From Terriglobia bacterium (GTDB lineage: Bacteria > Acidobacteriota > Terriglobia > Bryobacterales > Bryobacteraceae): a stretch of DNA of 64,000 nt. The notes below the pieces were generated by a model. It was not told the DNA's origin. It ran no database searches and was given only the letters and a program-made list of their open reading frames with translations. Where the stretch lies: NCBI GenBank assembly GCA_020073305.1, contig JAIQFK010000002.1, positions 1 to 64,000 on the forward strand, in the 5' to 3' direction. Within the stretch, counting starts at the first letter, position 1; each line of letters starts with the position of its first letter. Both the position numbers and the translations under genes were made by a program. Below, piece by piece: positions 28,285 to 37,445 of the stretch.

Positions 28285-30465
28285 CTATGCGCGCCGCCGG
28301 AACGCAACCACCGCCAGCGGGGGAAGCGTAATGGATATACTGTCCGGGCGGCCGTGACGCTCCACCGGTCGGGATGGATTGCCGCCGGGGTTGATCACAT
28401 TGCCGCCGCCGAAACTTTCCGCGTCGGAATTGAAGACCTCATCGTAAATCCCGGCGGCGGGCACACCGAAACCGTAGTCCTTGCGCACCACCGGCGTGAA
28501 ATTGCAGCAGAAGAGAAGAAAATCGTTGGGGTCCGCGGCTCTTCGCAAGAAGGCGATGACGGAATTTTCGACATCGTGAAAATCCACCCACTCGAATCCG
28601 GAGTAATGAAAATCCACCTGATACAAAGCGCGGTTCTCGCGGTAGAACTGGTTCAACTCGCGCACAAAATTCTGTAGCTTGCGATGGTAGTCGAACTCCA
28701 GCAGGTCCCAGGGAATGGAAGACGCAGCGTTCCACTCTTCATACTGCCCGATTTCCGAACCCATGAACAGCAGCTTTTTCCCCGGATGCGCGTACATGTA
28801 GGCCAGGAAGGCGCGAACATTGGCGTAGCGCTGCCACTCATCGCCCGGCATCTTGCTCAACAGCGAGCGCTTGCCATGGACCACTTCATCGTGGGAGATG
28901 GGTAGCACGAAATTCTCAGTGAACGCGTAGAGCATGCTGAAGGTGATGCTGTTGTGGTGATGCTTGCGGTAGACAGGCTCTTTGCTGAAGTACTCCAGCA
29001 TGTCGTGCATCCAGCCCATGTTCCACTTCATGGTGAAGCCGAGGCCGTTGAGGTAGACGGGCCGCGACACCCCGGAGAACGCGGTGGACTCTTCGGCGAT
29101 GGTGACGGCGCCCGGGACCTGGTGCGACAGTTCGTTGAACCGCCGGATAAAGTCGATGGCTTCGAGATTCTCGTTCCCGCCGTACTGATTGGGAATCCAC
29201 TGGCCCTCCTCGCGCGAATAGTCGAGATAGAGCATGGAAGCGACGGCGTCTACGCGCAGGCCGTCGATGTGGTACTTCTTGAGCCAAAACAGGGCGTTGG
29301 AGATGAGAAACTCGCGCACCTCGTTGCGTCCGTAGTTGAAGATGAGCGTGCCCCAGTCGTGGTGCTCGCCTTTGCGGGGGTCGGCGTGCTCGTAGAGGGC
29401 GCTGCCGTCGAAATAAGCCAGCCCGTGCGCGTCTTTGGGGAAGTGCGCGGGAACCCAATCGACGATCACAGCGATTCCCTTCTGATGACAGCGGTCGATC
29501 AGATACATGAAATCGTCGGGCGTTCCGAAGCGCGCGGTGGGGGCGTAGTAGCCGATCAACTGGTACCCCCAGGAGCCGGAGAACGGATGCTCCATCATGG
29601 GCAGCATCTCCAGGTGGGTGTAGCCCATGCCCGCGGCGTAATCCACCAGGGTCTCGGCCATTTGCCGGTACGTCAGGCTTTCCCCGCGCGGGCCGCGCAT
29701 CCAGCTTTCCAGATGCACCTCGTAGACGGAGACGGGTTCGTGCAGCCAGTCTTTCGTTGCGCGAGCGTTCATCCAGCCGGCGTCGGCCCACTGATACTTG
29801 TCGAGGTTCGCGACCAGGGAGGCGGATTTGGGAGGCAATTCGCTGAAGAAGGCGTAAGGATCGGCTTTGAGCTGGCGGTAACCGCGCAGGCGTGAACGCA
29901 CGTTGTACTTGTACGCGCAGCCCTCGCACGCTCCGGGTAGAAAGATCTCCCAGACGCCGCCGTCGCGAAGCCGCATGGGGTGGCGGCGCGTGTCCCAGTC
30001 GTTGAAATCGCCGACCAGCGTGACCGTTTCGGCGTTCGGCGCCCAGACGGCGAATCGTGTGCCGTGAACCCCTTCCACTTCGACGAGGTGCGCGCCCAGC
30101 ATCGTGTACGTCTCGAAATTGGTGCCCTCGCCGTGGAGATGAAGCTCGAAACTGGAAAGCAGCGGAGGAAAGCGGTAAGGGTCCTCGAACTCCTGCGAGC
30201 CGCCTCCTTGGAGATGCACCCGGATGCGATACGGCTGTTGTTCGCCCTCCAGCCGGGCCATGTAAAAACCTTCTTTGTGCCGTTTGACCATGGGAAAGGC
30301 GGCCGGCCCCATAAGGACCTCCGCGGATTCCGCCTGCGGCAGAAAGGCACGAACCTCCCAGCACGGATGGGTCTGGTCACGCTTTTGAACGCTATGCGGC
30401 CCGAGCACCCGGAAGGCGTCTCCGTGATAGCCACCCACAACTGCCTCGATGTCCGTAACGGTCAT
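28285..30465 (-). CDS. glgB: 1,4-alpha-glucan branching enzyme
   Basis: A 726-residue GH13 enzyme that makes the alpha-1,6 branches of glycogen. Order: GlgB N-domain, CBM48 (RFAVWAPNAETVTLVGDFND), GH13 barrel with GYTHLEMLPMMEHPFSGSWG, nucleophile Asp in DGLRVDAVASMLYLDY, acid/base Glu in TIAEESTAF, and HDEVVHGKRSLL, then a C-terminal beta domain. Length is standard. No other glycogen genes are adjacent, and the neighbouring oxidoreductase is probably unrelated. Divergent from the adenosine deaminase gene. Confidence 0.95.
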   Translation of the reverse strand: MTVTDIEAVVGGYHGDAFRVLGPHSVQKRDQTHPCWEVRAFLPQAESAEVLMGPAAFPMVKRHKEGFYMARLEGEQQPYRIRVHLQGGGSQEFEDPYRFPPLLSSFELHLHGEGTNFETYTMLGAHLVEVEGVHGTRFAVWAPNAETVTLVGDFNDWDTRRHPMRLRDGGVWEIFLPGACEGCAYKYNVRSRLRGYRQLKADPYAFFSELPPKSASLVANLDKYQWADAGWMNARATKDWLHEPVSVYEVHLESWMRGPRGESLTYRQMAETLVDYAAGMGYTHLEMLPMMEHPFSGSWGYQLIGYYAPTARFGTPDDFMYLIDRCHQKGIAVIVDWVPAHFPKDAHGLAYFDGSALYEHADPRKGEHHDWGTLIFNYGRNEVREFLISNALFWLKKYHIDGLRVDAVASMLYLDYSREEGQWIPNQYGGNENLEAIDFIRRFNELSHQVPGAVTIAEESTAFSGVSRPVYLNGLGFTMKWNMGWMHDMLEYFSKEPVYRKHHHNSITFSMLYAFTENFVLPISHDEVVHGKRSLLSKMPGDEWQRYANVRAFLAYMYAHPGKKLLFMGSEIGQYEEWNAASSIPWDLLEFDYHRKLQNFVRELNQFYRENRALYQVDFHYSGFEWVDFHDVENSVIAFLRRAADPNDFLLFCCNFTPVVRKDYGFGVPAAGIYDEVFNSDAESFGGGNVINPGGNPSRPVERHGRPDSISITLPPLAVVAFRRRA

Positions 30466-30487
30466 GCGAGCCTATATTATTGCAGGG

Positions 30488-31408
30488 ATGTCGTTATATC
30501 ACGAACTTGTTAAGGCGGAACTGCATTTACATCTGGAAGGCTCCATCACCCAGGGCACCATGCGAGAGCTGGCGCCGGACGTCTCCGCCGACGAAATTCG
30601 TGACAGATTCCGGTTCTGCAGCTTCGCGGGTTTTCTGGAATGTTTCAAGTGGGTGGTGGAGCGGCTGCGTTCGCCTGAGGCCTATACGCTGATTACGCGG
30701 CGCCTGGTGGAGGCTCTGGAACAGCAGAATGTACGTTATGCCGAAGTCACGTTGTCCGCGGGGACCGTGCTCTGGAAAGGCCAGGATTTTCGGCCCATTT
30801 ACGAGGCGGTGCGGCGGGAAGCGTTGCAATCTCAAGTTGAGGTGCGGTGGAATCTGGATGCCGTCCGCCATTTCGGGGCGGAGCACGCGATGCAGGTGGC
30901 GCAACTGGCGGCCGAGCGAGTGGGCCATGGCGTCGTGTCGTTCGGGATCGGGGGCGACGAACAGCGTGGTCCGGCTGAGTGGTTTGGTGACGTCTATCGT
31001 TACGCGCGCGCCAGCGGATTGCGATTGACCGCGCACGCGGGGGAGACAACGGGACCAGAGTCGGTATGGGGCGCGCTAAAGCTGGGCGCCGAACGGATCG
31101 GGCACGGCATCCGCGCGGTGGAGGACCCGGTGCTGATGGGTCACCTGCGCGATCACAACATCCCGCTCGAAATCTGCATTTCGAGCAATGTCGCGACGGG
31201 TGCGGTGGACTCACTGGCGGCGCATCCGGTGAGGCGGCTCTATGATGCCGGTGTGCCGATTGTGCTGAATACGGATGATCCCGGGCTGTTCGACACGACG
31301 CTCGAACGGGAGTACGAGATCGCGGCCAGGGAGTTTGGTTTCTCGGAAGAGGAGCTTCGCGTGATCGCTGGGAACGGGTTCAGGTATGCGTTTTCGGGCA
31401 AATTGTAG
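30488..31408 (+). CDS. Adenosine deaminase family protein
   Basis: A 306-residue metal-dependent deaminase. Zn-binding HLHLEGS near the N-terminus, TAHAGET (third His and catalytic Glu region), ERIGHGIRA and the final LNTDDPGLF with the metal Asp; all catalytic residues of the family are seen. Family members deaminate adenosine, adenine or 6-aminodeoxyfutalosine (menaquinone route); the sequence alone does not decide. It is somewhat shorter than classic adenosine deaminases. ATG 30488 (MSLYHELVKAELHLH) fits; an upstream start would overlap glgB. Convergent with the Fe-S oxidoreductase gene. Confidence 0.85.
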   Translation: MSLYHELVKAELHLHLEGSITQGTMRELAPDVSADEIRDRFRFCSFAGFLECFKWVVERLRSPEAYTLITRRLVEALEQQNVRYAEVTLSAGTVLWKGQDFRPIYEAVRREALQSQVEVRWNLDAVRHFGAEHAMQVAQLAAERVGHGVVSFGIGGDEQRGPAEWFGDVYRYARASGLRLTAHAGETTGPESVWGALKLGAERIGHGIRAVEDPVLMGHLRDHNIPLEICISSNVATGAVDSLAAHPVRRLYDAGVPIVLNTDDPGLFDTTLEREYEIAAREFGFSEEELRVIAGNGFRYAFSGKL

Positions 31409-31415
31409 CGCCCGC

Positions 31416-33257
31416 CTAATCCCGAATCGCTGCCGCCGCAATCTGTGCGATGTCCAACAGCTTCGGCGGCTTCTCAGACACGGCAGGAAGAGCATCGCGG
31501 AACATCGAGTGGCAGAAGGGACAGGCCACGCCGACGGTTGCCGCTCCGGTGGCCGCGAGTTCTTTGGCGCGCGCCACGTTGACGCGCTGGCCCTTTTCTT
31601 CACCGAGAAACATTTGCCCGCCACCGGCGCCGCAACAGAACGAGCGTTCGCGCGCCCGCGGCGGATCGGTCTGATCGCCAAAATGCGCCAGCACGGCTCG
31701 CGGCTCATCGTAGATATTTCGATAGCGGCCGAGGTAGCAAGGATCGTGATAGACGATGGTCTCGCGAGCGCCGTCCGCTGCGGGAAGCCGATCCCTGTTC
31801 CGCGCCAGCAATTCGCTGTGATGCTCGATCTGGAAGGACGCTCCGAATTCCTTCCAATCCTCGCCGATGGTCCGCACGCAGTGGGGACAGATGGAGACCA
31901 TCTTCTTGACGCCGCTTTCATTGATGTGCTGGATGTTGGGTTCGGCGAGCTGCGAGAACAGGTAATCGTTGCCGAGGCGGCGAATGGGGTCGCCGTTGCA
32001 CTTTTCCTTTCGCAAGACGCCGAAGCCGATGCCCAGGTGGCGCAGAACGCGAACCAACGCGAGAATGATCTCGCGCCCGTGCGGATCGTAGGCGCCCATG
32101 CAGCCCAGCCAGAGGCAGTATTCCTGCGTCCCGTCATAGATGGGCAGAGAATTCTTTTCGATGAACTTCTGCCGCTCGCTCGAAGGGAATCCGAGTGAAT
32201 TGCCGTTGCGTTCCAGCGTCAGGAACAGCTTGGTCCCGTATTCGTCCTCCCATTTGCCGGTGTTCACAGCGCCGCGCCGCAATCCGATAATGACGGGCAA
32301 GTGCTGAATGCCGACCGGGCAGGAGTATTCGCAGCCTCCGCAGGTGGTGCACTGAAACGCGGCTTCGCTGGAAATGTGCGGGCCGAGCAGAGGCTGGTCC
32401 GACCGGGGCCCGACCTCGTTGAGATAGCTCCTCAGGCCCAGGATGATCTCCTTCGGGTTGAGAACTTTTCCGGTGTTATAGGCCGGGCAGAACTCGGTGC
32501 ACCGGCCGCACTCCACGCAGGTGTATGCCTGGAGGGCGACCAGCTTGGTGACGTCTTTTCCGGTGTCGAGGCCGAAATCCTCGTCGTCCGCGAGCGGGGG
32601 GATCTGGCTGAATCCGTCGCGGCGCGCGAAGACGGTCAGCGGGCTCAGCACCAGGTGCAAATGCTTGGTATGCGGGACCAGCGGCAGAAAGAGCAGCAGG
32701 GTAAGGGTGTGCAGCCACCAGTTGATTTTGGCGGCGAGTGTGCCTTCTTCGATCCCAAACGCGGCGAGATAGGTCACCATCAACAGGAAAATCAGAAGTG
32801 CAATCACGCCCGATTCCGGCGATACCTTCCCCAACCATACCGGCCGCACCAGAAATCGCCGGACGGCGAGACCGGCGATGGATACGGCGACGGCCACCGC
32901 AAACACGGCAACAAAACCGAAGTAGATGCTGCCGGCAAGATTGTCCTGTGGAATCAAAACCAGGCCGTAGCCCGATGCGACGTGGTTGACGGTGACGAGC
33001 GCGAACGCGCAAAATCCCCAGAACACAAAGGCATGGGCGAGCCCGGCAAGGGGCCGGTCGAAGATGACCTTGCCTTGCAGCAGCACCTCCCAGATGAAGC
33101 GGGCAAAACGAGGGGCCAGCGGCCGGAGGTTCCAGGCCTTTTCCGGCTTCGCCGCGCGGATGGCATGCGCAACTTTGCGAAATCGAAACCAGAAAGCTGA
33201 AGTGGACGCAACGATCAGCAGCGTCAGAATGAGCACCTCGGCGAGGGATGGCTGCAT
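31416..33257 (-). CDS. Membrane Fe-S oxidoreductase with CCG domains (HdrD/GlpC-like)
   Basis: A 613-residue protein. N-terminal half has about five to six membrane helices resembling a cytochrome-b/NarI-like domain (LAGLAHAFVFWGFCAFALVT, ESGVIALLIFLLMVTYLAAF). Two [4Fe-4S] motifs follow (CVECGRCTEFCPAYN; CTTCGGCEYSCPVG) and then two CCG domains (CLWLGCMGAY, ICPHCVRTIG; YHDPCYLGRYRNIYDEPRA, CCGAGGGQMF) typical of HdrB/D and GlpC-type proteins. It likely moves electrons between a soluble donor and membrane quinones. The donor is unknown; ETF genes were not seen in the window. ATG 33257 was selected as the start of the first membrane helix. Confidence 0.85.
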   Translation of the reverse strand: MQPSLAEVLILTLLIVASTSAFWFRFRKVAHAIRAAKPEKAWNLRPLAPRFARFIWEVLLQGKVIFDRPLAGLAHAFVFWGFCAFALVTVNHVASGYGLVLIPQDNLAGSIYFGFVAVFAVAVAVSIAGLAVRRFLVRPVWLGKVSPESGVIALLIFLLMVTYLAAFGIEEGTLAAKINWWLHTLTLLLFLPLVPHTKHLHLVLSPLTVFARRDGFSQIPPLADDEDFGLDTGKDVTKLVALQAYTCVECGRCTEFCPAYNTGKVLNPKEIILGLRSYLNEVGPRSDQPLLGPHISSEAAFQCTTCGGCEYSCPVGIQHLPVIIGLRRGAVNTGKWEDEYGTKLFLTLERNGNSLGFPSSERQKFIEKNSLPIYDGTQEYCLWLGCMGAYDPHGREIILALVRVLRHLGIGFGVLRKEKCNGDPIRRLGNDYLFSQLAEPNIQHINESGVKKMVSICPHCVRTIGEDWKEFGASFQIEHHSELLARNRDRLPAADGARETIVYHDPCYLGRYRNIYDEPRAVLAHFGDQTDPPRARERSFCCGAGGGQMFLGEEKGQRVNVARAKELAATGAATVGVACPFCHSMFRDALPAVSEKPPKLLDIAQIAAAAIRD

Positions 33258-33307
33258 GATTCTTTTGATTAGACTAACACCAGCAAGCGTGGATGCCACC
33301 TGTTCGC

Positions 33308-33313
33308 TACAAT
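33308..33313 (+). promoter_or_regulatory. Likely -10 box upstream of the UDP-glucuronate decarboxylase gene
   Basis: TACAAT lies within CGCTACAATGAT (33305-33316). The same 12 bases recur at 55207-55218 upstream of purA. No good -35 box is visible, so this is a weak call. Confidence 0.35.
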
Positions 33314-33340
33314 GATTAACTTCTCTGGAGATCAGACACT

Positions 33341-34267
33341 TTGCGCATTATTGTATCGGGGGCTGCTGGCTTCATCGGCTCCCATATGTGCGACCGACTG
33401 CTGGCCGAGGGTCACACGGTGGTGGGCCTGGATAACTTTCTGACGGGCGCCGAGCGCAATTTGGCGCATCTGAAAGGCCATCCCGGGTTTCAATTGATCC
33501 GCCAAGACGTCACGCAGCCGTTTGCCATCAACGGGCAAATTGACGCGGTGCTGCACATGGCGTCGCCCGCGAGCCCCAAAGATTACCTCGAGCACCCCAT
33601 CGAGACGCTGGATGTCGGCTCGGCGGGGACGCGCATCATGCTGGAGCTGGCAAGATCGCACCACGCCCGTTTTCTTCTGACGTCAACTTCCGAAAGCTAC
33701 GGCGACCCGCTGGTGCATCCTCAGGTCGAGACGTACTGGGGCAACGTGAATCCCGTGGGGCCGCGGTCCTGCTACGACGAAAGCAAGCGTTTCGCGGAAG
33801 CGCTCACCATGGCGTACCACCGCACCCACGAGATGCGCACCAACATCGCGAGAATCTTCAATACGTACGGCCCGCGCATGAAACTGAACGACGGCCGGGT
33901 GGTGCCGGCCTTCCTTGACCAGGCGCTGCGCGGGGAACCGATGACGGTTTTTGGAGACGGTTCGCAGACACGCAGCTTCTGCTATGTAAGCGACCTGGTA
34001 GACGGCTTGTGCCGGCTCATGGAGTCGGACGAACGATATCCGGTCAACCTGGGCAACCCGCAGGAGATGACCATTCTCGAATTTGCGGAGCGCATCCGGC
34101 GTTTGACGGGAACGAAATCACAGATTGTTCACAGGCCGCTGCCGCAAGATGATCCCAAGCAGCGGAAGCCGGATATCGGCAAGGCGCAGAGCATCCTCGG
34201 CTGGCAGCCGCGCGTGGCGCTCGAAGACGGCCTGCGCCAGACCATCGAGTACTTTCGCTGCGCGTAG
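33341..34267 (+). CDS. UDP-glucuronate decarboxylase (UDP-xylose synthase)
   Basis: A 308-residue extended short-chain dehydrogenase/reductase. NAD-binding GAAGFIGSH near the N-terminus, [10 protein letters not shown], catalytic [25 protein letters not shown] and [17 protein letters not shown] match UXS/UDP-glucuronic acid decarboxylases, which make UDP-xylose for surface polysaccharides. Starts with TTG 33341, preceded by GGAG twelve bases upstream. Residues are complete. Other NAD-sugar epimerases remain possible, but the YGDPLVHPQ and MKLNDGR segments fit UXS best. Monocistronic. Confidence 0.85.
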   Translation: MRIIVSGAAGFIGSHMCDRLLAEGHTVVGLDNFLTGAERNLAHLKGHPGFQLIRQDVTQPFAINGQIDAVLHMASPASPKDYLEHPIETLDVGSAGTRIMLELARSHHARFLLTSTSESYGDPLVHPQVETYWGNVNPVGPRSCYDESKRFAEALTMAYHRTHEMRTNIARIFNTYGPRMKLNDGRVVPAFLDQALRGEPMTVFGDGSQTRSFCYVSDLVDGLCRLMESDERYPVNLGNPQEMTILEFAERIRRLTGTKSQIVHRPLPQDDPKQRKPDIGKAQSILGWQPRVALEDGLRQTIEYFRCA

Positions 34268-34608
34268 GCGCCAGTGGGCGGCACTCGATTCATCTCAGAG
34301 CCGCTAATCCAGCGTTCGCACCCCCGCCTCTCGAACACCAGAAGCAGCCACTTGCCCCTGCCGGGTAGCCTTTGGTTAGCTTTTCTTCATGGTTTGGCAG
34401 CGTAGAATACGGCAAAACTCGGTTTCTGCGTGTGGATCTGGCAGTTTCGGATTCACCTGTGCGGAATTGCCGGGAAGACAACAAAATAACAAAGCAAATA
34501 GTGTTACAGGAATTGCTGACCATGCTGTAAAATAACAATGACCCTAGTATTGGAAAATACAATTCCTACCTTCGCGCCTAGCCTGACTGCCACAGACGGC
34601 AGCCCAAC
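34268..34608. other. Gene-free stretch upstream of the LssY-like gene
   Basis: The right two-thirds are noticeably AT-richer (AACAAAATAACAAAGCAAAT near 34480; TGTAAAATAACAATG near 34530) and probably contain the promoter for the following gene. No hairpin, repeat copy or gene was recognised. Confidence 0.4.
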
Positions 34609-36114
34609 GTGTCCAGATTACAGGTAAGAGTTCTTGCGCGCACCTTCGCTGCTGCGAGCGCCTTAATTCTGGCGATGCCAGCCATGGCTGACATCCCAGC
34701 GGAAACGGTTTTGGAAGTGCGCCTCCTCACGGCTCTCTCGTCCTATAGCTCTAAGACAGGAGCCCGTGTCGAAGCTCAGGTGGTTGCTCCGGCGTGTCCG
34801 CGGGGTATTCCTGCCGGAGCGACCGTAAGCGGGATTGTCAAGCGTGTGCACAAAGTCGGTCTGGGGCTAATCCATGAATGCGCCAGACTGGACATCGAGT
34901 TCAGCGAACTGCACCTGCCTGGCGGCGAAAGCTATGCGATGCGAGCGCGGCTGCTCGGCGTGGCAAACGCTCGGGAGCGCGTGGACCGGCACGGATCGAT
35001 CCGAGGCATCCGGGCGACGGCCAGTCTTTCGAACCGCATGAGTTCGCGCCTGTTTTTTGGCATTGATGACCACCCGTTCCTGGTGATTCCACTGTTCGTG
35101 CTTGAAACAGCAGTGTTTCAGTTTCCTGATCCCGAGATCAGCTACGGTCCGGGTACGGAGATGTCGCTGCAACTAGAGGATGCCATCCCTGCGGGCGAAC
35201 TGCCGGGATGCGCTGACACGGAACCCCAGGCGCGTCCTGATGAGTCCGCGGAGCTTGAAGAACTGGTTGGTGGCCTGCCCGCCTGGACTTACACGAGACG
35301 CAGATCTACGCCGATGGATCCGACAAATCTGGTCTTTCTGGGTTCCCGGGAGGCAGTAGACCGTGCCTTTGACGCAGCGGGCTGGACGGGATCGGAGTCC
35401 ATTTCGGTAGCGGCCGGGATGCGCATGGTGCGCGCCATCGCGGAGGGTAACGGATATGCGGGTGCACCCATGCGAACCTTGTTGCTGGACGGAGCCGAAC
35501 CTGACATTAGCCGGCAAAAGGCACTGAATACCTTCTCGAAACGCGATCACCTGCGAATGTGGAAGCGGCCGAATTCGTTCCGGGGCCAAACGGTGTGGGC
35601 AGCAGCGGCTACCAAGGACATAGCCGTCGCCTTCTCGGTTCGTTCGTTCGGCTTCACACATGAGATTCAGAATGATGTGGACCTGGAGCGCGACAAGGTC
35701 GTCAGCGATATGGTGTTCACGGGCTGCGTCGACTCGGTGTCCTACGTCAGGCGTCCGGAAGTCGCCACGGATCTCCTCCTGGATGGCAGGAAGGGCTTGA
35801 CCACCGACGCCCGCCTTGCCGTGGTCGCATTGAACTCCTGCGAAACTCCCCGGTTGGGTTCGGCGACAGCCACGGAGAAGCCGCCGGTGCCCCTGGCCGT
35901 CCGGTGGGTGCGGCGCGTCACGTTGACCGCTCGCAACCACATCCTTCGCGATCACATGCTGTGGAAGAGGGGCGAAGCGGGCTGGATGGCTTACCGGATG
36001 GCCCGCTACTTTGTCCAGGAGCGGTTGAACCAGCGGCGCGCGCTAGCCGCCGCCAGGGTTCAAGCTCCTTCCGAGCGGCAGGATGAATCGCGTGGCGGTC
36101 TCGCAGGCAAATGA
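34609..36114 (+). CDS. Exported LssY C-terminal-domain protein
   Basis: A 501-residue protein with signal peptide LARTFAAASALILAMPAMAD. The C-terminal half carries the LssY_C domain: PTNLVFLGSREAVDRAFDAA, SKRDHLRMWKRPNSFRGQTV, then WAAAATKDIA and DLERDKVVSDMVFTGCVD. The N-terminal half is beta-rich (ARVEAQVVAPACPRGIPAGA) and resembles TrbI/VirB10-type or pilus-assembly barrel pieces only weakly. LssY_C is usually found in membrane phosphatase proteins; here it is in an exported one. GTG 34609 is the start, with a poor ribosome binding site. Confidence 0.65.
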   Translation: MSRLQVRVLARTFAAASALILAMPAMADIPAETVLEVRLLTALSSYSSKTGARVEAQVVAPACPRGIPAGATVSGIVKRVHKVGLGLIHECARLDIEFSELHLPGGESYAMRARLLGVANARERVDRHGSIRGIRATASLSNRMSSRLFFGIDDHPFLVIPLFVLETAVFQFPDPEISYGPGTEMSLQLEDAIPAGELPGCADTEPQARPDESAELEELVGGLPAWTYTRRRSTPMDPTNLVFLGSREAVDRAFDAAGWTGSESISVAAGMRMVRAIAEGNGYAGAPMRTLLLDGAEPDISRQKALNTFSKRDHLRMWKRPNSFRGQTVWAAAATKDIAVAFSVRSFGFTHEIQNDVDLERDKVVSDMVFTGCVDSVSYVRRPEVATDLLLDGRKGLTTDARLAVVALNSCETPRLGSATATEKPPVPLAVRWVRRVTLTARNHILRDHMLWKRGEAGWMAYRMARYFVQERLNQRRALAAARVQAPSERQDESRGGLAGK

Positions 36115-36139
36115 TACAAGCGGCTAAGGCGCCCGGCCG

Positions 36140-37318
36140 CTATTCCAGCTGATTCCCAGGCAGCACTCTCTCGTACATTGCGTAGACGTGCGAGAACACT
36201 TTCTCCCACGATGCGGAGCACGCATGATGCCGCGCGGCTTCGCGCATGCGCGCATGCAGACAGGGATCGCTCTTGAGAGCCAGGACGCGTTCGGCGAATT
36301 CTTGCGGCGTGGCAGCGACGAAGCCGGTTTGCCCCTGGCTGACCTGGTGCTGCGGGCCGCCACCCGGCGAAACGATCACCGGGACGCCGGATGCCATCGC
36401 CTCCAAAATGACAAGGCCGAAGGTGTCGGTGGTCGAGGGAAACAGGAAAACATCCATGTCGGCGAATGCCCGGGCGAGTTCGGACCCTCGCAGAGTCCCT
36501 AGAAACTCAGCGTGGCGAAGATTGGCCTTGAGCCAGCTCTCTTCGCTCCCGCGGCCAACGAGCACCAGTCGAAAGTCCCGCATCCCCAGCTTCAAGAGAG
36601 TCTGTTCGATCTCCGCAAGCACGCGCACGTTCTTCTCCGGCGTGATCCGTCCGACATAGCCGAGCGTGAACGGGCCGTCTCGACGGGCCCGCTGCCGGGG
36701 ATGAAACCGCTCGACGTCCACACCGTGGCCCATGAGCACCGCCGGCTTTGCGGTCGACCGCTCGAGCAGCTCAACGGTCGCCTGGTTGGGGGCCATTAGC
36801 AGCCGAGCCATGCCATAGAAAAGCATGAGCGCACGCATGGATCCGCTCTCCGCCGCGCTGCTGATCGAGCGGCGCAGGTTTTCGGGGGCCCAATGGAGCG
36901 ACCGGTACAGACGTTTCTGAGCGTATTCCTGCAGGTTCGTGTGCCATGAGGCCACCAGAGGCACGCGCAGATCATGAGCCACCCAGGCTCCGAGAATGCC
37001 CACATCACCCGGCCCGGTGATGTGCACCAAGTCGGCTTTGAACGAACCTAATTCGCTTAACGCAAGATCTTTGTAGCGGGTAAGGAAGGGGTCGCAGCGC
37101 AGCTCGCGGTCGAGCGGAAAGGCTAGAGGGCTGCGCCAGAGCTCAAGAGTCGTGACGGAACCCTCAGACTTGAGCTCGGTGGCTCGTCCGGCGTGCACGC
37201 TGAAGAAGGGAAGCTCGTGGCGCCTCGCAAAGTATTGGAATTCCCGGCTGACGGTGCCAACGCCGTTGGGCTCGTAAAATGCATCAGTAAAAAACGCAAC
37301 GCGTGGAATGTGACCCAA
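36140..37318 (-). CDS. Glycosyltransferase, GT4 family
   Basis: A 392-residue GT-B transferase. N-domain DAFYEPNGVGTVSREFQYFA, with DLVHITGPGDVGILGAWVAH; C-domain FTLGYVGRITPEKNVRVLAE, FLGTLRGSELARAFADMDVF, and the nucleotide-sugar motif TDTFGLVILEAMASGVPVIV with GGGPQHQVSQG. It would transfer a sugar from an NDP-sugar to a lipid or glycan acceptor, in the manner of mannosyl- or glucosyltransferases. No sugar operon surrounds it. The two stretches at each side are short. Confidence 0.9.
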   Translation of the reverse strand: MGHIPRVAFFTDAFYEPNGVGTVSREFQYFARRHELPFFSVHAGRATELKSEGSVTTLELWRSPLAFPLDRELRCDPFLTRYKDLALSELGSFKADLVHITGPGDVGILGAWVAHDLRVPLVASWHTNLQEYAQKRLYRSLHWAPENLRRSISSAAESGSMRALMLFYGMARLLMAPNQATVELLERSTAKPAVLMGHGVDVERFHPRQRARRDGPFTLGYVGRITPEKNVRVLAEIEQTLLKLGMRDFRLVLVGRGSEESWLKANLRHAEFLGTLRGSELARAFADMDVFLFPSTTDTFGLVILEAMASGVPVIVSPGGGPQHQVSQGQTGFVAATPQEFAERVLALKSDPCLHARMREAARHHACSASWEKVFSHVYAMYERVLPGNQLE

Positions 37319-37359
37319 TGGACCTCGTGGAGAGCCCTTAGGAGGCTTGTCGAAAAACG

Positions 37360-37389
37360 CTGACCACTCCCTTCGGTCGCGGCTCAGAA
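37360..37389 (-). repeat. Dispersed ~29-bp repeat, copy 4 (inverted)
   Basis: CTGACCACTCCCTTCGGTCG followed by CGGCTCAGAA, matching the reverse complement of the family at 772-800. It lies between the glycosyltransferase and the reductase gene. Confidence 0.5.
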
Positions 37390-37445
37390 TCCGCCGCAGC
37401 GGTCACTCTGCGCAGTTTTTCAACGATCTCAGTGTAGCAAACAGG

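Noticed and set aside
27397-28677. Long plus-strand open frame of 426 codons
   Set aside because: Antisense to the FAD oxidoreductase and the glgB end, with His/Ala/Arg-biased composition and no motif; a GC-rich shadow.
28916-30364. Minus-strand frame of 482 codons inside glgB
   Set aside because: Arg-rich shadow of glgB in another frame; glgB has all catalytic motifs.
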